This document shows positions 34,925 through 47,701 of a stretch of DNA of 64,000 nt, in pieces. This DNA is from Paramacrobiotus metropolitanus (lineage: Eukaryota; Tardigrada; Eutardigrada; Parachela; Macrobiotidae): the NCBI RefSeq assembly GCF_019649055.1, contig NW_026570226.1, positions 1,054,001 through 1,118,000 of the forward strand, given 5' to 3'. The translations under genes were made by a program, and so were the position numbers. Under the pieces are notes generated by a model. The model did not search any database. It was not told the DNA's origin and saw nothing but the letters and a program-made list of their open reading frames with translations. Position 1 is the stretch's first letter, and the number at the start of each line of letters is the position of its first letter.

Positions 34925-37900
34925 TTAGGGATTTGTTTTCAACTCAACGCCAATAGCTTGCAAACAATATTTAGCCGCTTCCGCCTTGGCGATCTTTTTA
35001 CTGCACCCTGGAACTGTCGGCCGATATTCGACACCGTTGATAATCACTTGAAAAAGGAACGTTTTTCGATGCGGTTGACCCCCTTCTTCCACCAGTATGA
35101 ATGATGGCGTCCCCCAACCATTTTTTGTACACACCTCGTTCAGTGCCGAACACGGATGCTGATTCTCGTATCCCGGAAAGCTGACTGTCTTCACGCCACG
35201 AAAGGACGTAGGCTGCTTCCCTCGTATTTCTTCCTGTGCAATCAATCCGCGTTTATCCATTTTAATGGTCATTTTCAACGGCTCCAGGGTTCCATGCTGG
35301 CGGACGCCCAGACTCTGCCCCGCAATCCAACCCATCTTCTGCAGTAAATACTGTCCTTTTCCTCCAACGGGCTTCAAATTCATCAACTGATCCTTTCGTG
35401 CCCATGCCTGTTTTCCGCTAGAGTGCGCCGACGCAGTGTTATATCCAGCAGTCTCTCCCGTAAATTCACCAGGATTTCCTGTGTAAGTGAACTGATTAGC
35501 CCACTCCAGCATTTGCTGTTGCGTCTCCTGCATCTGATTCAAAATGTACGGATTATCGGGATTTTTCGCCAGTTCTCGCTGGAACTTCAACAAGCGCAGC
35601 TTATCCGCAAAACTAATCGGAATTCGGTAGTCCGGAGGCGGTGGCTGAGCCTTCAGTTGATCTTCCAGTGTTAAGGCAGGTTTTTCCTTCTCTTTCGTTG
35701 GCTTCTTTTTCGGCACAGGATTCTCAGCATACCGTTCTTCCCGTTCATGAGAGATCACCGGCTGCCAAGTCATCTCGCGATGATTCGAGCCCGTGGAGAC
35801 AGGATATAGTTCCCGCAGCGGCAAGTTCAACGCAATCCGTTCTTGTTGCGTTTTCACTGGCACGGCTTTGGCGTTGTTAATGTGCATAATGATCTCAGTC
35901 AGAAGAGGACGGTCTTTGACGTGATAAGGATGATTATAAACTGGCAATTCCGATGCCACACTACTTTCTCTGTCTCCTTCTCTACTTCGTTGAGCCATCC
36001 GCTTGCAAAACGCGGTAAGATCCTCTAGGGATTTTCCTCCTGATCGCCACAGTGCGCGTTCTTCTGCCGACATTGTGTATTCTGGTGGAATCTTTCCCAT
36101 CCGACGTAACTCAATGGCATTCTTGATGGCCGCTTCCCTTAGCTTCTCGCAGTCGATCTGACTGCTGGCGATGGTGTCAAAGGAAGAAGCCCTTTGCCGG
36201 CGACTCAACGGCGCCGGGCTGCGACGCCGGGCGGGTGACACACTGCGACGGCGGGGTTGCCGGGTGCGGGTCATAACACTTAATGGCGACAACGAACGTC
36301 GGCGCTGACGCTGGCTATCCCGTTCCACGGATTTTCGTCGCGGTGTGTTCAAAGACGACTTCCGCTTCCGGTGGGACTTTTTCTCCTTATCACCGAAGAC
36401 TGACATTTTGGAGATAGAAACAACACTTTCCGTGTCCGAACAATCTGATTCCGAGGACACTTCCCCGTTTTCCTTCCCGCCTGTCTTCAGAAGGTGCTTT
36501 TCCAACAGATCCAAAATGTCTTTCATGGCTCCTTCACTGTCAGTAGATTCTTTAGGAGCAGGTGCAGGAGCGGCTTTTTTAATGGCAAAGGAAACCGGAG
36601 TCCTCTTCGGCTTTTCCGTAGAACGCTTCTCTTCTTGTCTGGTGCTGCTGGTGGATTTCGAACGACTCCGGGGAGGCGATCTGGAACTTCGCGAATGATT
36701 ATCCGAAGCCACCGATGACCGATCATGAGAATGTTCCCTTCGATAATCACGTTCCGTCCCCGCGTACTGGTACCCAACTTCATGAAGGTTTTGTCGCGGA
36801 AAACTACGTTCGCGCGAGTTCGACTTCACCCGCATTACTTGCTCACGATGGCGTTGTTCGCGCATGAACCAGCTGGACATACCGCGCTCTTCATCCTCCC
36901 AATCGACAATTTTCGACCGATGCGGCAGATAATCCGGAGATGGGGTCCTGCGTTCCTCCGGAGAATGGAATGACCGTCGCGTGTCTTGTGGTCTTTCCTC
37001 ATTTCGATGCTCCCATTTATGATCCTCTTCGCAGTCAGGCCAGGGGCACGAATAACGGTCACAGCTGGATCGTCTTTCAAGGCTGTGTCGCTTAAAAAGC
37101 ATATCATTTTCGGCATGACTATTCCCAAACGGATGTGGAAAATCATTCTCCTCTCTGGAGCTCCGTCTTCTAGTTCTGTTCTCCTTAACCTCCCAATCGT
37201 AATCACGATGACTCACGACATCATGCGGCTTTGACGGCAGATCGTCACTGTCTCTGGAATGCTTCCTGCTAAATTTGTTCTTGTTAAATTCCAGTTCAGT
37301 CGCATCCAGAATTTCACCCTCTTCAGGTTCCAACAGACTACATTCGATATTGTTACCAGTTTCTTTAGCCTTCTTCTTTTTGCCACTTTTTTCCGATTTC
37401 GATCTTTTCTCTTTTTTCTTCTTCGTCGATTCGTTTCTGCCGGATGAATCGTTTGACTTCTTGTGCGAATCACGAGATCGTTTTCTGTGCTTCTTGGATC
37501 GACTACGCTCTTTTTCCACTTTCTTATCGCTGTTCTGTTTCACCGATTTGTCTCGCTTTCTCTTCCGGTTAACTAAATCCAAGGCAGAATTTTTACGATC
37601 ATCCTGAACGTCCAGCACATCCAAAACCGCTGCCGAAATGCCATCGGTAGGTTCAGTCGTTGTAAAAATCTGAAAAACATTTAAGAAAAACTGTCAGAGA
37701 CATATTCATGGTCATTCATTAACGGTCAAATCATCCAGAGCGAAAAAGAGAAGGGTTGGTTCAACAAAGTTTAACGAAAGCCACCAAAACTTATGTTTAA
37801 AAGTAGCTAGTACTTTTTTTAGTAGTTTTTAGCAACTTAAATACGACCTACGACTAGAAAAATTCTACCTGCAAATTTTTAAAACTTGAATGAATTTGAG

Positions 37901-38609
37901 CATCAGTATTTTAGACACGCCAATAATTCTGCAGTAAATATCTTGCGAACCATACTTGTTTAAGCAGGCAGCCGCTCGCTACGCCAGCACCGGTGGAAAC
38001 CGGCACGGTTTCCTTCGCCTCATCCAGAGCATGGGCAATGTCCTTCTCGTCTGCGGACTGGATCACACGATTCACACCAGAATCCTCTTCGCATGCGCTC
38101 GGAATACGATTACTGATATTTTCATTAACCGTCTTTTCCGGTGGCGGACGTAGCTTCTCAGGGCTTTTCGTAGCGCACGATTCCACCAGCATCGCCGAAT
38201 TCGTCCACAAATCCGGGACGTCGGTGACGACATAATTGGGCCGTTTATACTTGTACGTAATCGTATTCCGCTGTGCATCTTCTTTGCGACGCAGCGTTGT
38301 GCCGAATGTGGCGGCCTGCACGGAATTCGATACAAAATTCACTGGCTTCATAGCCAGTGAAGATTTTTCCTTGGTGGGTCGGGTCGGAATGAAGGACGGC
38401 GGGGGCATAAGATGGCGATCAGCTGTGCTGGAAGGGCTGCGCGGCGAACTGTTTTGGTCAGGCGTGCTCGATCCGTCGTCCGCCCATGTTGTTTTCCGCC
38501 GGGTGTTCGATGCGCTACTGCTGGGGGTTGATACAAAAAGGACCTCATCTTCGTCAGGAAGGAAATCAATGGCAGACAGGGGCCCATTAGAATAAGACCC
38601 GTTAATCAT
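34925..38609 (-). CDS. SON: SON-like RS-domain splicing cofactor with G-patch and dsRBD
   Basis: Nuclear-speckle protein that supports splicing of weak introns. Two exons, 37956-38609 and 34925-37669, join in phase 0 at LLKQ|IFTTTE for 1132 aa. The order is a disordered N-terminus; long Lys/Arg/Ser-rich RS-like stretches; a conserved SON block with a LREAAIKNAIELRRMGKIPP-type helix and NHPYHVKDRPLLTEI; YPVSTGSNHR; a G-patch at about 987-1030 (LLQKMGWIAGQSLG); and a C-terminal double-stranded RNA-binding domain at about 1057-1128 (HPCSALNEVC, KTFLFQVIINGVEY, KKIAKAEAAKYCLQAIG). The large tandem-repeat region of vertebrate SON is absent, so this is a compact invertebrate form. Other G-patch/dsRBD proteins are less likely because of the middle block. 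Confidence 0.92.
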
Positions 38610-39920
38610 GGTAGTACAAACATGGAAACAACTGCAGTTTTCTATTGCAGGCTGCTCCTCTCCATGTCGCCAAGCTTACTCATTCATCTCTGAAAAACGC
38701 AAGAGCTTTATAAGATCAACGAATTTTACCTCGTTTTACTGTGCTGAAAACAAGAGGAAAGCCTGCGGGAATTTCTTACTTTGAAGCGAAGATCTTACGT
38801 TTCGCGCGAATCTTTAAGACGTTATCGATCAGCACAGAAACACTTTAACGCTGCTAAGCTAGCGTCGGTAAGGCAGCAGTAACAGCGGGAATTCGCTTCT
38901 GTCAGTGAAGGTTTCCGTTAATTTTATGTCAAATCAGCTAAACTTCCTTAATAATGGCCCAATAAGTTACAAGCGCTTGCAGGAAGGCATTTTGGTAATT
39001 TGGAGATCCCTCCAAAATAACAGAACTTATCATTCTTTTGTGAAAAAATTTGATAATTAAATTATTAAAATATATAGATTTTCCGTAAAGGGCTTTCGAT
39101 GTTTATTACTGCCTCTTCTGGGTGGTTGTGTGACTTGTGTCGAATACGCACAACGCGTCGAGCGACTGGATTAAGTCTATTAATTAATTAAAGTTCTATT
39201 AATTTGTCTATTTAAAATAATTTTTCTATTTAAAATATTTAACTGCTACCGATCGCGAAAAAGCGTTGATTGCTTATGTGACAACATTGTCACAACAAGC
39301 ACCGTTTTTCTCGATTGAACTAGCTTATTGAAAAAGCGGGCACTTTAACTGCTTTTCGAGAAAAACGTTTCGTATCACGTAATCTCAATCGCCACGCTTA
39401 AAAAGTTAAAACCTCTACTGTATAAGTACCCTCCTTTTAAATTAAATCAGGTTTTCCGATTATGTTGCCTGAACTCCAGAATGCAAATGGATTTGGTGAT
39501 ATTGGGTCCCATTTTTGTAAAACATTAGCTTGAAAACGTAATTTTGGTTTTCATAGTGGTATATCTTGAAACATCAATATCGGATTTCAACTATTCTGTA
39601 CCGTAAACTATACATATTAAATTTCTCTCAAAAAATGTACTCGTTACAAAATAAAAACTTTCAGGATCCCTATGCATGTGGGATTGAATATGGTTTCCGA
39701 ACGATATGCGCATGGTCATACTCGTACACATCTATATACATATGACTGGGTAGCAGACATTTATTACAACACGTGGAACTGCATTGTAACAATATAGATA
39801 TACTGCATGCAGCAAAAACAACAAGAAGCCACTTTCGTGGTACCGAGTAAAATGAAACCGGAAATGAGTAAATATAGTACTCGTAGCAATCTAAGACGCA
39901 GTTTGACAGAACCTAGAAGT
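38610..39920. other. Intergenic region between SON and TMEM138
   Basis: About 1.3 kb, AT-rich in the middle (39000-39700), with no supported gene. It contains the SON 5' flank and the TMEM138 3' flank. Confidence 0.4.
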
Positions 39921-40520
39921 TCAAACCCTCGTACGTAATTTCTCGCTACTGGTTGGACTATTCTCAAAAGGCGTGTAGAAAGCCGGTTCTTTGACGGGAA
40001 AGCTGGTCTTCTGTGTGGAGATTTGCAGAATACTGAGCCGTTTCTCCCTCGCGGCAGATTTAGCATCCGTGCCGGTTTTCGAGAAATTCTCAAATAAAAC
40101 AAATAGTTTGCGATAATAAACATAGTAATACAAATAACTAAAACAGCGTTGAACGGTATACAGGGCACGATATCCGACGATAAACATAAATGTCGTATCG
40201 CTCTGATACCACTGATTAATGGCCCAAATGTGAACGCCCAAGCATAAACCAAAATATCCCGTCCAAAATGGAGCAATGGCCACGTAGCTAATTAACGTCG
40301 GACGTGGTCCACCGTTCCGTCCGTAAAAAAAGGAGAAAATCTGAATACAGAAAATGGCTGCCGCTAGAACCAGGCAGACATCCTGCACAATGTACAAGGA
40401 AACTTGTATTTGCGTTGTTTCCATAAAGAGACCGACGATGATGTTGAAGGTCAAATCGGCCAGTAGAAGCACATGCTGGAAGAAGGCGAAAATACGGAAA
40501 CCATGTCCGGAAGCAGCCAT
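39921..40520 (-). CDS. TMEM138: Transmembrane protein 138 (ciliary)
   Basis: Four-helix membrane protein required for primary-cilium assembly in vertebrates and mutated in Joubert syndrome. Single exon, 199 aa (human 162). Four hydrophobic segments are visible. Family motifs include VSLYIVQDVCLVLAA, matching the LFIIQDI region of human, GVHIWAINQWYQ in the third helix loop, and ALYTVQRCFSYLYYYVYYRKLF at the end of the helical part. A polar tail rich in Ser, Lys and Thr follows, longer than in mammals. I start at the ATG at 40518-40520 because the frame upstream opens only with non-ATG codons. It lies head to head with AHI1, about 1.1 kb apart, so the two may share a promoter region. Confidence 0.88.
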   Translation of the reverse strand: MAASGHGFRIFAFFQHVLLLADLTFNIIVGLFMETTQIQVSLYIVQDVCLVLAAAIFCIQIFSFFYGRNGGPRPTLISYVAIAPFWTGYFGLCLGVHIWAINQWYQSDTTFMFIVGYRALYTVQRCFSYLYYYVYYRKLFVLFENFSKTGTDAKSAAREKRLSILQISTQKTSFPVKEPAFYTPFENSPTSSEKLRTRV

Positions 40521-41614
40521 TGCCCAATAATAAATGGGTGCAATCAAGGCGATTAATTTTTACAAATCGACAACTGCGAGCATTACAATTCACAAATTCG
40601 ACCCACGTTGCATCATATCTATACATTTAAGGAAAAATGTTAACACAACAATACTGGTCAGTTTATCGAAAAATCAGACGAATGCTTTAATCGCACGGTA
40701 GTAAGGTGGTAGTATACGAATGTGGGGAAGATAATGAAAATAGCATCGGTTAACGATAAACGAATTTACAACAAATTAGACAATGATAATAATACAATAA
40801 TGATCACCGTTCCGCACGAGTACAGTCATGCTCGAGGGATCAATTGAAACAGGTACATATTCTGTAAAATACGTGATGGCGAGGGATCTAAGGATGTTGT
40901 AGTACGCTGTGTTTGTCATGCTGTTCCGGTTGACTGTGAAATTCACAACCTGTCGGCCTTTCCATGTGCTGATCGATGCTGTGCCGGATCATCCGGTTGA
41001 TCTCCGCATCGTACCGACCCACGCTTCCCAGGATTTATTTTTGAGAGCCAGCTACCTTATCCTTTACTGAGTCAGGTACGATTTCATCAGTGAGATATTA
41101 TTGATTACTAAAATCTTCTTACCGTCTAATGCGTCTGCTCAGTTGCAAGGTACTCGCGCGTCAAATTCAATCAAAACATGGGTCCATATCTATATACTGT
41201 ATGTATGTATGGTACAATGTGCATACTGCCGCGTGTCAGTGAATGTGGTTTCTGCAGGTTCAAACTAGTACTGGAATCTACGCATCCATGGGTAATCTAC
41301 CGGCAAATATCGACAGCTGTTGGATCGACACTTACTGCTGTATTTAACTTTTAATAAAAAACGAATAATGGATTGCATAGCTGTTTCTCCGAGTTATATC
41401 TGCTGCTCCTGTTAAGTTTGTAAATCACATTCGGATGCTCCAATTTGGGTGGGAATTCGTTTTAATTCTGCTTGCCTCCAACCTTTGCGACTAAAATATT
41501 TTTATGTTACCGTTATACATTTTTTTGTTGGTCATGATACTTATTGAAGCAGTTCAAGTTGGAGCTATTCATGCCTTGTAATAAAAGCTGATCCAGCGCT
41601 TCTAACGCAATAAA
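40521..41614. promoter_or_regulatory. Putative shared promoter region of TMEM138 and AHI1
   Basis: 1.1 kb between two divergently transcribed ciliary genes. No gene is visible. I did not find a clear X-box (RFX site) by eye, but the two half-sites are degenerate and I did not score the region. The role as a bidirectional promoter is inferred from gene order only. Confidence 0.35.
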
Positions 41615-44600
41615 ATGGATCGTCCCGATGAAAGCTTTGCAAAAGCCGCTACCAAGCACTGGTTTCGTGACTTGCTGGGTGGAAAAAATAACTCTGCAAG
41701 GTCCTCCATTCCCAACACCGCGCGGACAGTCACGGAGCAGTATGACCTTACGGAACGGATTCCGTCCAATAAAAGGCGGACGCGATCGGCTGGACACTTA
41801 GAGTTTTCCAGACCTATGACCTTTGCTGCTGTTGACCATCCTGCTGGGTTGGCGGATGAGAAAGATGGTTCATACAGCGCTCAGGTGGCAACGGAGAGCT
41901 GCGAATCGAACTACGGATCTGAGACTGGTGGTCGAAATGCAGTTAGCACTCCGGAGAGCTCGCAAGGTATACAAAATTTATCTAATGACTGCATTAATGC
42001 GCCCTTCGGTTGCCAAACTGTCTTTTCTAAAATTGCAGGACGACACGACAGCCTCCGTATAGAAAATGAAATATCAGAAAACTACGCCGAAGAAAATACC
42101 TCAACTTCACCAAGAAAGGTACAGTCCTGTGTGGTGTTGAAATTAGTAAATACTTTTACATATATTTTTCAACACTCGTGATTAATTTTATCATCACTTG
42201 CCCTGCCCGTAAATTCTGTGGTTGACTAAAGTATACAGCTCGCGTACAGCTTGGCTGATTAGCTGACAATTATTACTTATTTTACCAACAAACTGTGATT
42301 TTATGATATCGCAGTCTTAGTGTCTTACAGTACTAAATTTTTTATTTGTACAATATTTTGAATTGCATGAAGGTCACTATTTCAAGGCACTATATAATAT
42401 AACTACATATATGTATGTCAATATTTTTCAGAATTTCGAGCATTCACTCACTAACCACGGTGACCCCAAAGAATCGGTAACTGACAACTCACTTATCGAA
42501 CGGAGTGCTGCTTCCCACCAGTCAAGCCACGAAATAACTCGCTCGGACAGCAGCTTGGCACTTCCTTTAAAACCATTCCCAAATAACAACGATTCTTATA
42601 TCAATGATGAAGATGTTAGGACAAATTCGGCAGAAAAGAAAGACGAAACATTAAAGCTACCATCACCGGGTTCGACCGACTCCGACGAATATTTGGTTGT
42701 CGTTAGCAAAGATTTGATACCAATAAAGAAGTACCGAAGGCGAAGGAAATTAGAATCCCCAGGTGGCGATCACACCAAAGAAACCGTGAATCTGCCGCCG
42801 AAGATGATCGTATCCGAAGTTAAATTACCTAAAGCAGAATTAAAGCACACTGAGCAGGAGCAAAAAGCGGAACCATCAGCGAAGATTGAAACTGAAGATT
42901 TCAGTCGTACAATAAACGTATCGGAAGAAGATATGATTGTAGCCGAAGAAAGCAACGAAGGTATTTGGCACAGCAATTGAAATAATTGTTGATAATATGG
43001 CATAGTTATTACAAATATTAATAGTGTATGTAGAAACTTTTGAAAAGCTTGAAAGGTCAGAAATATTGTTAAAGCAATTTATAAATAAGCAATCGACATA
43101 ACCAGTAATCACAAATACGGGTTTACCTGTCGTTGATCATTATATATGTCATAAACGGTAGTTTGCTAACACTATCAAGCAATCAATCACAATGTGAATT
43201 ATAAAAAATCTAAACAGGTGTGAGGTTTGCAGAACTTGAAGTGCAAGAGGAGGAAAGGATTTTGACTGCTTCCAAAGACAGATTGCGCAAAGTTTTCGCT
43301 TTAATCGTTCATCGTACAGACCGGCTGGCAGTGAGTTCTCTCGTCCAAAGCGTGGTGGTCAGAATAAGCATAATCGACAGATCGACTTCCGACTATCTTA
43401 AAAAAACAAAGCGGTACGCGCAAATCATATAACAGTCGACCATACTCACCATAAATTTCTCTCTTCTGTCAGATACGTATGCACAGAATTATAACGAACC
43501 TGCTTAATTTTTCGTGTTTTGACCTAAAATCTGATAGATTTGATCATTTTTTAGAGCAGCAACTTTTTATTACGAGAACGCCCGAAAGGACCTGGATTAT
43601 ATTCTGCCGGTTATGACCAGAATCTGTGATATACCAAAGTCTTCGAATCCAGTTACAAGTATACCGGCGTGGGAGGAACAGTTGCTATATAATGAAGAGT
43701 TCGCGCGATTTGCTTCTGAAGATGTTTTGCTGTTTTTCGAGGTAGTTATGAGCCGCAGTACGTGATGTCGTGATGTAATCAAACTTCGAACGAAACACAT
43801 TTATTTATGCCAAAACAAAATTTCCGCCCAAACAATTAGTTCAATTAGTTAGCAATTTCTGCCCAAACAATTAGTTCAAATGCCCGATGCGCGTATGCCA
43901 TAATATTTAATTGCAGTTACATACGTAAGATTTATATTTTTCGTATAAAGTTGCAAAAAGTTATAAAATTTTTCGTATAAAGGTATCTGTAAAAGTATAG
44001 AAGTATATATATTGCAGTACATTAACTGCAACTTATCATTTTAGCTGGCTGACTTCATCCCAGCAGCAAAAGCCACCAACCCATCCAAATCACACAAATG
44101 GGAAGATGCCTCCTTCAAACCAGTTGCTTGGGGGTTTTACAAAGTACAATCAGAAAATGTGGTGCAATATAGTTGTATTTTTTGAGTGCCGATTGTTTGG
44201 TTGCAGATGCAGTCGCTGTCTAAGAAAGTGACTACTGGAAGGAAACGGCTACAGCTATATTTGCCTATAAGTACGGGATTATTAAGCAAGCGGTCTGCGA
44301 CATTCCCCACCATTTACCGGTGGTACTTAACAAAAATTCGCATTCGCTATCCCTCGACTTTGTATGTAACATTAGTGGAAACAGAAATTTCCAACAAAGT
44401 GCCACCAGTTTTGCGTTCGGTGTTGCCGAATCAACCGGTAAGGAAAACTGGAACTGAAATTTTGTTATCGTTTGTGCGTAAGTTCCTGTTATATAACCGA
44501 AAGTTTTCTAGGAAATCGCTAAAGTCAGCTATACTCGTCTGAAAAGTATGCTAGGATCACAAATCAATCTTGAAGGGTCAAGGTAAGAATGCAAAACATT

Positions 44601-47186
44601 GTCCAGGTAGATTGTCCCTTAACCGCCTACAGAGTAAATGTGTTTTTTTATTATAAGCCTGTTCGGTAATACGTAATCAGGAAATTTATCTGTCACGTTA
44701 TCAGTTTTTCCTTGTACGTAGTGCTTCCGAAACAACGGTCGAGACTCACCCAAAGAACGATAACGAAAATGATGTAAAGTTGACCAGCGAACCGACCAAG
44801 CGCAAGCAGCGAGCTTCCGTCCGCTTACCACACCAGAAATGTCTAATACCGAACAATGTGCACATGGAAATCGCTGTAGGTCAGGAAGGAGCCACTGCTA
44901 CAAAATTCTCCATTAGCGGCAGGTAGAAAACATTTACCAGTCATTATCTGCACTCCCGGCTGTTGCACGTGGCAGTCACCGAATTAGTTGACCTTTAACT
45001 AGGAATATTGCTTTTGCTTGTTTTGAGCGACAAGCGGTGGCCTTCGTCCAAATCAACGATGTTCGCAGTAGTATTGTTCGCGGGCGATTGTATGGATCGT
45101 GCGGCATTATTTACGAGCTGGACTGGAACCGTGCAGATAGCAGAATATTGGCTGCTAGTGCTGACGGTACCGCAAAGTAATACATTTGTAGTAACATGCA
45201 GCCGAAGTAAATAATAATAATAAGTTTTTTAGTATATTTTAGTCACTGTAGACTTTCTGGCTGGCAAATGATTTAGCCTCATATTCAGAAATTTTTGTTT
45301 CAATCTTATATCAAGCCGGTTGTGAATATGGTTTATGCGCCTTTATTTCGCTAGCAGAGCTTTTACTTTTTTATCTCACCGTACCCTAGGATATGGAATT
45401 CCGAAACATGCCATCCAAATTTTCTAATTTCCTTGCCACATCCGGGATTTGTTTACTCTGCTCAGTTTCATCCCGTGCAGCAACACATTGTAGCAACCGG
45501 ATGTTTTGATGGTGTTATTCGTGTCTGGAACGTATCGACCAGCTGGAACGATGTAAGTCACCATTCCAATGAACACTTTAAACCAATATACCGGTAGATG
45601 CTTCAGATAATTTCAAAATTAAATTGTAACTTCAGTTCTGTAGTATCCAGTTAATCGAGTAATCTTTGGTGCAGAGTATTATATTTAAAAAGCTCAGATA
45701 AAAATATATGTTTTAGTTAAGCTATCGTACCCTTTTTCAGTTTCTCCTGATCGCAGAACTCTCCAGTCACTCTGGATTTATCAATTGCTTGCTGTTCAAC
45801 GAGCTCGGCAATGAACTGTTTTCGGCCGGAAGCGATGGATACATTAAAGTGTGGAAGCAAGGAGAAAGCGCATTAAAGGTTAATGAAAATCTGGCCAACT
45901 GGAGTCCCTCGCATGAACTGCTAATTCCAATCAACGTTAACACTGCATCGGGAATAACGGATCTTAAATGGATTCCAAACCGAGGAGTACTGCTCGCTTT
46001 GACCCAAGACGAAGAATTTCATTATATTGACACCAAACGGTAATGCGAACATGCAGTGACGGTAATAACGGAAAGGTTTAGTTTTACATATATAAATTGG
46101 TGCAGATTAAACATTTGCGATACAAGGCATGAGATATACTGAAACGCTGCTTAACATAAACTAAAAAAGGCGGTAGAAAAATTGCCACCATCAGAGTGTT
46201 ATAACAACGCAGTACGGACATTGGATGACGTTGATTAGTTCAAAGTGGTGTCTGCTTCCGTTATATTCAACTAAGGTATTTTTGGCAGCTTAATTGTAAT
46301 CGGAAGTGTCGTGATCGGTGCACCGGTGAAGTATCGCCTGCGCGGAGCAGTCACACCATGCGGCAGTCATTTATATGTGCCAACTAACGAATCCACCATT
46401 TCGGTTTTTAATCTCAGCGACGGAAAGCAGGAACGGCAAATCACTAATGCGGTCCCAAGCGCCGTCCTGGATGTGGACTTTCATCCTTCCGAACACATGC
46501 TAGCATATTGCGGACTGGGTTACCGCAGAAAGGCGGTGATAATGAACCACTACAAAGAATTCACGGATACCCCCACGTTAACGCTAAAGCGGAAAACAGA
46601 AAAAAAGCGGGAAATTCTGCCGGTCATCAAGCTTGCTAAGGGAATGTCCTTGATTGACTCCGGAAGGGCGTATTCGCAATCGGAAAAAATTTCGGTTGTA
46701 TTAGAAAAGCTGAATGAAATCACGGTATGTTAACGATTGTTATTCCGATATTGTTACTCGTTTGGCCTTCGGTCTTCCTTTCTATCGATAATACTTGACT
46801 ATTTTTTGGAAATATTTTACCGTTGTGACTCGGAAAGATACGATCGGTGTACATTTTAACTTTCGTTTGTTGTGTATACTAACCGCTGTCAAAACTGTCA
46901 AATCTTAACTCCTTTCTTAACAACCAGAGTACCTGGTATATTATACATTTCGGTCAAATATATGCATAACTCTATAAACTTCCCTGTTTTGCTTTTGCAG
47001 AATGATTTAAAAGCCCGGGAATCTTTAAGTATGGAGAACCCAAACCGGTTGTCCACAGCGGAAGGCAGGATCGCAGCAGCCGCGGAACATAACCGCAATG
47101 GCAGCTGGATTTCCCAAATGACGCACACGGGTACACATCACCAGCACACGCATAGAGGCTTTATGCTCAATTTGAGCAAGTTGTAA
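41615..47186 (+). CDS. AHI1: Jouberin (AHI1), WD40 ciliary protein
   Basis: Transition-zone and basal-body scaffold for ciliogenesis and ciliary signalling. Thirteen exons: 41615-42118, 42432-42960, 43218-43413, 43555-43741, 44045-44158 (or 44161), 44207-44437, 44512-44582, 44722-44922, 45003-45176, 45390-45552, 45741-46039, 46289-46724 and 47001-47186. They give about 1096 aa. Residues 1-345 are disordered, with a basic KKYRRRRK patch. Next is the jouberin-specific C2-like region (FAELEVQEEERI, ATFYYENARKDLDYILPVMTR, EDVLLFFE, RYPSTLYVTL). The WD40 propeller spans about 640-1000, with units such as GCFDGVIRVWN and FSAGSDGYIKVWK, and the jouberin TPCGSHLYV segment. The C-terminal SH3 domain of vertebrate AHI1 is not present before the stop. 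AATAAA at 47608 is a possible poly(A) signal. Confidence 0.93.
43839..43884. repeat. Short direct duplication in an AHI1 intron
   Basis: The word GCCCAAACAATTAGTTCAA occurs twice, about 34 nt apart, inside the intron after the exon ending at 43741. It looks like a small local duplication with no other features. Confidence 0.6.
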
Positions 47187-47701
47187 GGCGCGAAATTGGC
47201 TTGTAAACAATGACGTTAAAGAAGTTAATGCTGTTGCACGTGTTTAATGCGTTATAGCGGTCTTGATTGTACTATTACAGTAATTTTCAGCTGTACCGTT
47301 ATTGGTACTAACACCAAAAGTATTGTTACTATCAGACGGACCGAACCTGGGCTAAGTTTAAGGCTAACCACGAAAGGAGAACCAACTCTGTATAAAATTG
47401 TTTTCAGAGTGGATCCCACTTCTAATAAGATAGATGCTTCAGAACCAGTCACCAACGAAACGACTGTTTAGTACCGGGTACGACAAATGCTGACACGTTT
47501 CGAAAGACCGCATTTACAATATACACATGTACAGAGTACAGATACAACACAGCAGAGTGCATCTTTAGACTTTAATTGAGATCCATCAACACTGCCCCGA
47601 GTATTAAAATAAATAACAGTTGTTCAAACAACTATCATATGAAGTAACAGAGCTTTATACAAAATACTGTCAAAAAATTAATGTCACGAACCAAAATAGG
47701 T
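47187..47701. other. Convergent 3' gap between AHI1 and adenylyl cyclase
   Basis: About 515 nt of 3' flank for two convergent genes. AATAAA at 47608-47613 on the plus strand could serve AHI1. The overlapping short ORFs at 47247-47471 look spurious. Confidence 0.45.

Noticed and set aside
39764-40276. Minus-strand ORF of 170 codons overlapping TMEM138
   Set aside because: It is a different frame of the TMEM138 exon, while the TMEM138 frame has clear family motifs.
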